10,498 nucleotides of DNA from Nitriliruptoraceae bacterium (GTDB lineage Bacteria > Actinomycetota > Nitriliruptoria > Nitriliruptorales > Nitriliruptoraceae), in contig PWEU01000356.1 of assembly GCA_003554005.1 (NCBI GenBank), positions 1 to 10,498 on the forward strand. Direction: 5' to 3'. The translations under genes were made by a program, and so were the position numbers. Positions 5,712-10,498 of the stretch are shown one piece after another. The stretch's first letter is position 1. Each line of letters opens with the position of its first letter. The notes under the pieces were generated by a model. It had not been told where the DNA came from. It saw only the letters and a list, made by a program, of their open reading frames with translations, and did no database searches.

Positions 5712-5801
5712 CCCGACCTCCCAAGGCTGGAGGTCCGGTCACCCCGTGCTGTGGAGCACGCTCGTGGCCTGCCGAGGCTCTCGCGATGTTGGCAGCAGAG
5801 C
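5712..5801 (+). other. Chain of stem-loops in the pgs leader, possible cis-regulatory RNA
   Basis: Perfect inverted repeats follow each other: GACCTCC/GGAGGTC (5715-5721, 5729-5735, 7-nt loop, extendable past one mismatch by CC/GG), CGTGCT/AGCACG (5745-5750, 5755-5760, 4-nt loop), then two mutually exclusive stems, CTGCC/GGCAG (5769-5773, 5791-5795) and GCTCT/AGAGC (5777-5781, 5797-5801). The stop-start alternation of pairings resembles a leader that switches folds. I do not recognise a known riboswitch class. No gene runs toward it from either side, so it is unlikely to be a convergent terminator. Confidence 0.4.
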
Positions 5802-5913
5802 GTGACGCAGTGGGTAGGGAGACAGTGGGCAGCGACCGCGCGGCAGTAGTCCCGCCATGTCGTAGGTGACAGCGTGCGACCGTAGTGTCGATCGCAGCCA
5901 GGAGCAGCGACGG

Positions 5914-7143
5914 ATGGAACGGTTGGCGCTCGGCACCAGCGACGATGCCGTCCTCGTCGTCGTCCTCGTCTCCTCCCTGCTGCTCCTCGCTGCCGGGATC
6001 GTCGAGCGGCGTCGTCACCGGGCGCGGCTGGACCGGCTGCCCCTGCGCATCAGCGTCAACGGCAGCCGTGGCAAGTCGACGGTCACCCGCCTGCTGACCG
6101 GCGCGATCGCGGCCGGCGGCTACCGGCCGCTGGGCAAGACGACCGGCACCGAGCCGAAACTGCTCTTCGGCTGGACCGGTGAGGAGGAGGATCTCCGACG
6201 TCGTCCCGAGGGACCGAACATCGGTGAGCAGCTGATGGTGACGGGACGGGCGGTCGAGGCCGGCGCGGACGTCCTCGTCACCGAGTGCATGGCGGTCAAG
6301 CCCGAGTACCAGCTCGCCTTCCACGAGGACCTCGTCGATGTGAACCTCCTGGTGATCTGCAACGCCCTCGACGACCACCTCGACGAGATGGGGCCGACCG
6401 CGGCCGACGTCGCCGAGGTGTTCGCCGCCTCCATCCCGAGGGGCGGTACGGTCGTGGTCACCCCCGAATCCCACCTCGACACCTACCTCGAGGTCGCTGC
6501 CGACCGCAACGCAACGGTCCTGGTCGCCGACCCTGACACGGTCTCCGAGCGGGAGCTCCAAGGCCACGGCCACCTCGTCCTGGCCGAGCACGTCGCCATC
6601 GTGCTCGCGATCACCCGCGAGCTCGGTATCGACGACGAGACGGCGCTCGTCGGCATGGGCGATGCACCGGTCGACCCGTTCGCGATGCGCGTCACCCCGG
6701 TGGGAGACCCTGGCGAGCCGGCCTACTTCGTCAACGGCTTCGCTGCCAACGACCCGAGCTCCACGCTGGCGCTGTGGCAGCACATCCAGGCGAAAGGCCT
6801 CGACGCCGACCGGCTCACCGTGATCGTCAACTGCCGTGCCGACCGGATCGAGCGGACGGAGCTGTTCGCCACCGACGTCCTGCCCCGGCTCCCGATCGAC
6901 ACGCTGGTCGTCACCGGCGAGCAGACCCGCCCGATCCTGCGCGCCGTCTCGCAGGGGGGGATCGCGGTCGACGACCTGCTCGACCTGACCGGGGCCTCCG
7001 CCGACGACGTGGTCGCCGCCATGAACGGCAGCCTCTCGGGCCACGTCATCTTCGGGGTCGGCAACCTCCACGGCGGCGGCGTCCAGCTCGTGGGAGCGAT
7101 GGAGGACCTCGCGACCGACGACCTCGAGCGAGGAGTCGCCTGA
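5914..7143 (+). CDS. pgsB: Poly-gamma-glutamate synthase ligase subunit PgsB (CapB)
   Basis: 409 residues, close to Bacillus PgsB/CapB (about 393). One N-terminal membrane helix (12-30) is followed by a Mur-ligase-like ATP-binding fold: P-loop NGSRGKSTVTRL (49-60), KTTGTEPK (75-82), GPNIGEQ (100-106), TECMAVKPEYQ (123-133), NALDDHLDEMGPT (150-162), VNGFAAND (273-280), NCRADR (306-311) and GVGNLHG (381-387). These match Bacillus PgsB block for block. The enzyme activates the chain-end carboxylate with ATP and adds glutamate by a gamma-amide bond at the inner face of the membrane, working with PgsC and PgsA. The ATG at 5914 is chosen because AGGAG (5900-5904) precedes it by 9 nt; the in-frame ATG at 5866 has no such support and would place a polar stretch before the anchor helix. 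First gene of the operon; its stop overlaps the pgsC start (TGATG). Whether the product contains D- or L-glutamate cannot be read from the sequence. Confidence 0.96.
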   Translation: MERLALGTSDDAVLVVVLVSSLLLLAAGIVERRRHRARLDRLPLRISVNGSRGKSTVTRLLTGAIAAGGYRPLGKTTGTEPKLLFGWTGEEEDLRRRPEGPNIGEQLMVTGRAVEAGADVLVTECMAVKPEYQLAFHEDLVDVNLLVICNALDDHLDEMGPTAADVAEVFAASIPRGGTVVVTPESHLDTYLEVAADRNATVLVADPDTVSERELQGHGHLVLAEHVAIVLAITRELGIDDETALVGMGDAPVDPFAMRVTPVGDPGEPAYFVNGFAANDPSSTLALWQHIQAKGLDADRLTVIVNCRADRIERTELFATDVLPRLPIDTLVVTGEQTRPILRAVSQGGIAVDDLLDLTGASADDVVAAMNGSLSGHVIFGVGNLHGGGVQLVGAMEDLATDDLERGVA

Positions 7144-7598
7144 TGTTCGGGACCGAGCTCTACCTCTCGCTGGTGATCGGCGTCGTGGTCAGCCTGATCT
7201 ACGCCGAACGCACCGGGGTGATCCCCGCCGGCCTGGTGGTCCCCGGCTACCTCGCCCTCGTGCTCGACCAGGTGCTGTTCCTGATCGCCATCTTCCTGAT
7301 CAGCTTCGCGACCTTCCTCGTGGTGGAGTACGGGGTGTCGCGGCTCGTGATCCTCTTCGGCCGCCGACGGTTCGTGGCGATGCTGAGCATCGGCATCGTC
7401 TTCAAGCTCGCCTTCGACGCGCTGTACCCGGCGATGCCCTTCGAGGTGTACGAGTTCCGCGGCATCGGCGTGATCGTCCCCGGGCTGGTCGCCAACTCGA
7501 TCGCCCGGCAGGGGTTACCGCACACGATGATCTCCCCGCTGCTGCTGTCGGGGCTGACGTTCCTGCTCGTCTTCGCCGTCAACCTCGTCCTCTCCTGA
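7143..7598 (+). CDS. pgsC: Poly-gamma-glutamate synthesis membrane protein PgsC (CapC)
   Basis: 151 residues, the family's usual size (about 149). Almost wholly hydrophobic, with helices near 5-20, 26-62 (two), 77-93, 105-118 and 131-150. Signatures are ERTGVIPAGLVVPGYLAL (22-39) and FRGIGVIVPGLVANSIARQG (104-123), both strongly conserved in PgsC/CapC. It is an integral membrane partner of PgsB, needed for polymerisation and probably for passing the growing chain through the membrane. The start codon overlaps the pgsB stop by one base (TGATG), so it is very probably made by translational coupling, which would keep PgsB and PgsC in fixed ratio. The stop at 7596-7598 leaves 7 nt to pgsA. Confidence 0.96.
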   Translation: MFGTELYLSLVIGVVVSLIYAERTGVIPAGLVVPGYLALVLDQVLFLIAIFLISFATFLVVEYGVSRLVILFGRRRFVAMLSIGIVFKLAFDALYPAMPFEVYEFRGIGVIVPGLVANSIARQGLPHTMISPLLLSGLTFLLVFAVNLVLS

Positions 7599-7605
7599 GC
7601 CGAAG

Positions 7606-8793
7606 ATGACCGACGCCGAGCTCCCGACGAGCCCCCCGGTCACCCGCCGGGGCCGGCTGCAACGGCGGCTGCGCCGCCAAGCGCTCACCGCCGGACGCGA
7701 CACGGCGATCGCGCTGGTGCTTGCGGCGGCCTTGCTCATCGCGCTGCAGGTCTCCGGTGCGGTCGACGAAGGGGCTGCGGCAGCTGCGCCCGCCGATCGG
7801 ACGCGCAACGACGTGGTCTTCTCGGCCGTCATGGTCGGCGATCTGATGTTCGGCCGGTACGTCGAGCAGGTCACCGACCGCTACGGCCACGACCACGTGC
7901 TCTCCGAGGTCGCCTCGCTGCTGGACGCCGACTACGTGACGGGCAACCTCGAACAGGTCATCACCGACCGGCCGGACGAGCTGCCGGAGGCCGACAAGCT
8001 GATCCATCTCTCGAGCGGTTCACCGACCGCCGAGGCGCTCGCGGACGCCGGGTTCACCACCCTGGCGCTCGCCAACAACCACCTCATGGATCACGGCATC
8101 CCGGGCCTGCGCGACACGCTCGCCGCGCTGGATGCGGCCGGCCTGGCCTACGCCGGCGCCGGTGCGACGCTGGATGACGCCGCGCGGATCGACTACCAGG
8201 AGCACGGGGGCGTGAGGGTGGCCACGTTGTCGTTCTCCGACGCCTACGTGGTGGGCTTCGTCGCCCGGGCGTTCCAGGGCGGCGTGCTCTCGGCCGACGA
8301 GCAGCGCGCCAGCCGGCTCATCCGCGAGGCGGACGCCAACGCCGACCTCGTGGTCACCCACTTCCACTGGGGCACGGAGTACGGCTTCGCACCGAACGGG
8401 CGGCAGCGGGAGCTCGCGGAGATGGCGGCCGCCTCCGGTGCCGACATCGTGATCGGCCACCATCCCCACGTCCTGCAGTCCGTCGAACGCATCGGCGACA
8501 CGCTCGTGCTGTACAGCCTCGGCAACTTCGTCTTCGACCAGGGGGGGTCCCGTACCCGTGAGTCCACGCTGGTGCGCTACGAGCTCGGTGCCGACGGCCG
8601 GGCCCGGGTCAGTTTCGTCCCGATCGTGATCGGGGAGGGGACACCGAGGGTCGCCTCCGGGCCCCTGGGCCCTTACCGGCGCGGTCGCATCTTCGACCGT
8701 CTCCAGGGCCCGGGGCTGACCTGGGACCGCGGGAGCGACGTGCTCGCGACCGAACTCGACCATCGCCACGTCGTCACAGCGGCCGATCGATGA
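7606..8793 (+). CDS. pgsA: PgsA/CapA-family poly-gamma-glutamate synthesis protein
   Basis: 395 residues: a basic cytoplasmic tail (14-31), one membrane helix (about 32-51), an Ala-rich linker (52-66) and a large external metallophosphatase-like domain. Metal-site motifs occur in order: GDLMFGR (78-84), GNLE (113-116), ANNHLMDHG (156-164), HFHWGTEY (252-259), GHHPHVLQ (284-291) and LGNFVFDQ (305-312). These define the bacterial capsule synthesis protein (PGA_cap/CapA) family. PgsA/CapA is required for production and export of poly-gamma-glutamate in Bacillus; its exact reaction is unsettled, although the metal ligands look intact here. It starts 7 nt after pgsC and has only a weak ribosome site, consistent with coupling. 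Its stop overlaps the start of the following gamma-glutamyltransferase. CapA-family proteins also occur outside pgs loci, but the position directly after pgsB-pgsC makes the PgsA call secure. Confidence 0.93.
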   Translation: MTDAELPTSPPVTRRGRLQRRLRRQALTAGRDTAIALVLAAALLIALQVSGAVDEGAAAAAPADRTRNDVVFSAVMVGDLMFGRYVEQVTDRYGHDHVLSEVASLLDADYVTGNLEQVITDRPDELPEADKLIHLSSGSPTAEALADAGFTTLALANNHLMDHGIPGLRDTLAALDAAGLAYAGAGATLDDAARIDYQEHGGVRVATLSFSDAYVVGFVARAFQGGVLSADEQRASRLIREADANADLVVTHFHWGTEYGFAPNGRQRELAEMAAASGADIVIGHHPHVLQSVERIGDTLVLYSLGNFVFDQGGSRTRESTLVRYELGADGRARVSFVPIVIGEGTPRVASGPLGPYRRGRIFDRLQGPGLTWDRGSDVLATELDHRHVVTAADR

Positions 8794-10498
8794 TGACCCA
8801 CCGGTGGATCAACTACGCGCTGACGGTGCTCGTCGGTCTCGGCCTCCTGCTGGTCGCGGCCTACAACCAACCCCGGGACCGGCAGGAGCGCGCCGAGTTC
8901 CTCGATCAGGAGCTCGCCGAGGACGACCGCGAGGCCGACGTCGAACTGCCCGATCCCGCCGAGCGCGACCCGATCCAGCTCAGACCTCTCGACCGGAGCG
9001 CCGAGGTGCCCGAGATCGACGCCGGTGAGCCTGCCCCGCCGCCCCGCCTGGACAGCATCGGCGTGAGCGCGAGCCACCCGCTGGCCGTCGAGGTGGGCAT
9101 GGAGGTCCTGGCCAGCGGCGGCAACGCGGTCGACGCGGCGGTGGCGGTCGCCTACACCCTCGGGGTCGTCGAGCCCTTCGGATCGGGCATCGGCGGCGGT
9201 GGTGCCCTGCTGCTGGTCGAGCCCGACGGCTCCGCGCCGCGCTCCTACGACTACCGCGAGGTGGCACCGACGAACGGCGAGCCACCCGCCTCCGACATCG
9301 GCGTGCCGGGGTTCGTCGCCGGTATGGCCCCCGTGCACGACGAGCACGGCTCGGTCGATCTCGAGGACCTGATCGAGTTCGCCGCGCGCTACGCCGAGGA
9401 CGGCATCGAGGTCGACCCTTACCTCACCGAGCGGCTGGAGGAGGCGGCCTTCCGTATGCCGATCCACCTGCTGCCGCGGTTGTACCCCGACGGGGTCGCG
9501 GTCCAGCCCGGCACGACCCTACGACAGCCGGAGTACGCCGAAGCCCTGCGGCTGATCCAGTCCGAGGGCCCCGAGGCGATGTACGGGGGCGAGATCGGGC
9601 AACGCATCGCCGACGCGATCGACGGGCTCGACCTCGACGATCTGCTGGCCTACGAGGTCGTCGAGGTCGAGCCATCCCTCGGCCGGTTCGCCGGCTACGA
9701 GCTCGTGGGTGGAGGCGCGCCGGTGGCCAGCCCGACCGTGGTGCAGCTGCTGCAGATCGCCGAGGCACGCGGGATCGCCGACCTCGATCCCGACAGCGTG
9801 GACGCGATCCACGTCCTCGCGCAGGCGTGGCGGCAGGCCAACGCCCAGCGGGTCGACGACATCGGCGATCCGACCGTGGAGGAGGTGGACCTCGTGGCAC
9901 TGCTCGATCGCGAGGTCAGCGAGGCATACGCCGCGGCGATCCCCGACGATGGCTTCGCACCCGTCGACGCCGACGACGAAGCGATCACGCTCGAGACCGA
10001 CACGACGCACGTGGTGGTGGTCGACCGCGACGGGACGATGGTTTCCATGACCAACACGCTCAGCAACTTCTTCGGCTCCGGCCTGCCCGTCTCCGGGTTC
10101 TTCATGAACGACCAGCTGAAGAACTTCGCGCCCGACCCCGAGTCCATCAACCACGTCGCTCCGCTCAAGCGTCCCCGGAGCTTCATCGCCCCGATGGTGG
10201 TGGTGCAGGACGGCCAACCGGTGCTCGGCATCGGCTCGCCCGGCGGCCGTCGCATCCCGAACGTGGTCGCGCAGGTCCTGGCCCGCTGGGCCGCCCACGG
10301 CCAGGCCATCGACGACGCGGTGCTGGCCCCGAGGTTCCACCTCGAGGACGACACGCTCGAGTTGGAGGACTCACCCGGCAACGCGGTGGTCGGCGACCTC
10401 GCCCGCCGCGGCTACGAGGTGACCACCTTCGTGCCCACGACCGAGTACTACGGGGCCGTGCAGGTACTGGTGGTCGACTGGGAGGATGGCAGCATCCA
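8790..10498 (+). CDS. ggt: Membrane-anchored gamma-glutamyltransferase, C-terminus cut by window end
   Basis: 569 residues are visible with no stop. Residues 8-24 form a hydrophobic helix followed by a polar acidic linker (28-85), suggesting a signal anchor with the enzyme outside. The GGT domain then shows SASHPLAVEVGMEVLASGGN (93-112), EPFGSGIGGGGALL (128-141), YREVAP (155-160, whose Arg156 should bind the gamma-glutamyl carboxylate), DTTHVVVVDRDG (404-415), FFGSG (427-431), RPRSF (461-465) and GSPGG (482-486). Thr405, the first Thr of TTH, is the expected autoprocessing nucleophile that splits the precursor into large and small subunits. In pgs loci such enzymes hydrolyse or transfer gamma-glutamyl bonds of the polymer (CapD of Bacillus anthracis attaches it to peptidoglycan; PgdS/Ggt-type enzymes release it); which applies here is not decidable. 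Two adjacent ATGs (8790 and 8793) overlap the pgsA stop (ATGATGA); I give the first. No clear ribosome site, so coupling is likely. Confidence 0.92.
   Translation, partial: MMTHRWINYALTVLVGLGLLLVAAYNQPRDRQERAEFLDQELAEDDREADVELPDPAERDPIQLRPLDRSAEVPEIDAGEPAPPPRLDSIGVSASHPLAVEVGMEVLASGGNAVDAAVAVAYTLGVVEPFGSGIGGGGALLLVEPDGSAPRSYDYREVAPTNGEPPASDIGVPGFVAGMAPVHDEHGSVDLEDLIEFAARYAEDGIEVDPYLTERLEEAAFRMPIHLLPRLYPDGVAVQPGTTLRQPEYAEALRLIQSEGPEAMYGGEIGQRIADAIDGLDLDDLLAYEVVEVEPSLGRFAGYELVGGGAPVASPTVVQLLQIAEARGIADLDPDSVDAIHVLAQAWRQANAQRVDDIGDPTVEEVDLVALLDREVSEAYAAAIPDDGFAPVDADDEAITLETDTTHVVVVDRDGTMVSMTNTLSNFFGSGLPVSGFFMNDQLKNFAPDPESINHVAPLKRPRSFIAPMVVVQDGQPVLGIGSPGGRRIPNVVAQVLARWAAHGQAIDDAVLAPRFHLEDDTLELEDSPGNAVVGDLARRGYEVTTFVPTTEYYGAVQVLVVDWEDGSI

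Larger units (their letters stand above)
5474..5913. other. Divergent intergenic region, no gene seen
   Basis: This 440-bp gap separates the leftward ZIP-like gene from the rightward pgs operon and should hold both promoters. Short open frames exist in it, but none has a ribosome site plus recognisable protein sequence. It contains hairpins near the ZIP-like gene, one reasonable rightward promoter, and a cluster of stem-loops, each listed separately. I find no tRNA or insertion element. Confidence 0.7.

Noticed and set aside
5690..5801. tRNA or known riboswitch in the pgs leader
   Set aside because: The stems do not form a cloverleaf and there is no T-loop GGTTCGAATCC-type sequence. I could not match the order of conserved bases of any riboswitch class I know.
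5704..7071. Minus-strand open frame of 455 codons
   Set aside because: It is antisense to pgsB, whose residues match Bacillus PgsB block for block. The antisense product is Asp/Gly/Val-rich without motifs.
7599..8800. Small PgsE/CapE-type gene in the pgs operon
   Set aside because: The junctions after pgsC and pgsA leave 7 nt and an overlap, so there is no room. A copy beyond the transferase gene would lie outside the window.
9519..10340. Minus-strand open frame of 273 codons over the transferase gene
   Set aside because: It is a shadow of the gamma-glutamyltransferase; only the plus strand shows the catalytic TTH and GSPGG motifs.

Overview
The window is very GC-rich, with G/C-ending codons throughout. 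It carries a run of minus-strand genes typical of high-GC Actinomycetota: a DUF2252 protein, a short TrmO, a PhoR/SenX3-type kinase and a ZIP-like membrane protein. A complete poly-gamma-glutamate locus is divergent to these. The gene mix suggests an actinobacterium, perhaps a deep-branching or environmental lineage; no ribosomal marker is present to fix this. I see no tRNA, rRNA, CRISPR array, insertion sequence or phage gene.

Left block, minus strand (about 5473 down to 1). In transcription order: (i) a ZIP-type metal transporter homologue whose TM3-TM4 loop is replaced by two cyclic-nucleotide-binding-like domains (3686-5473); (ii) a fusion of a GNAT acetyltransferase-like domain to a single AAA+ ATPase module (2211-3482); (iii) a membrane-free PAS-histidine kinase (948-1976) followed after 9 bp by TrmO (522-938); (iv) the N-terminal 114 residues of a DUF2252 protein (1-344), cut by the window edge. 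The gaps hold small tandem repeats (22-bp and 18-bp units) and GC-rich stem-loops that could end or stabilise transcripts.

Divergent gap (5474-5913, 440 bp). No convincing gene. A possible rightward promoter (5681-5710) is followed by a chain of perfect short inverted repeats (5712-5801), which would form a structured leader of roughly 200 nt ahead of pgsB. Two further hairpins lie upstream of the ZIP-like gene.

Right block, plus strand (5914-10498). A tightly packed operon, pgsB-pgsC-pgsA-ggt, with junctions of TGATG, 7 nt, and ATGATGA. PgsB is the Mur-ligase-like amide ligase, PgsC its membrane partner and PgsA (CapA family) the membrane-anchored metallophosphoesterase-like subunit. The last gene is a gamma-glutamyltransferase with an N-terminal membrane anchor, truncated by the window end. 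Together they would make poly-gamma-glutamate, move it to the surface, and trim, release or attach it.

The most unusual items are the ZIP/tandem-cNMP-domain protein with degenerate ligand pockets, the GNAT-AAA+ fusion, and the structured leader of the pgs operon.
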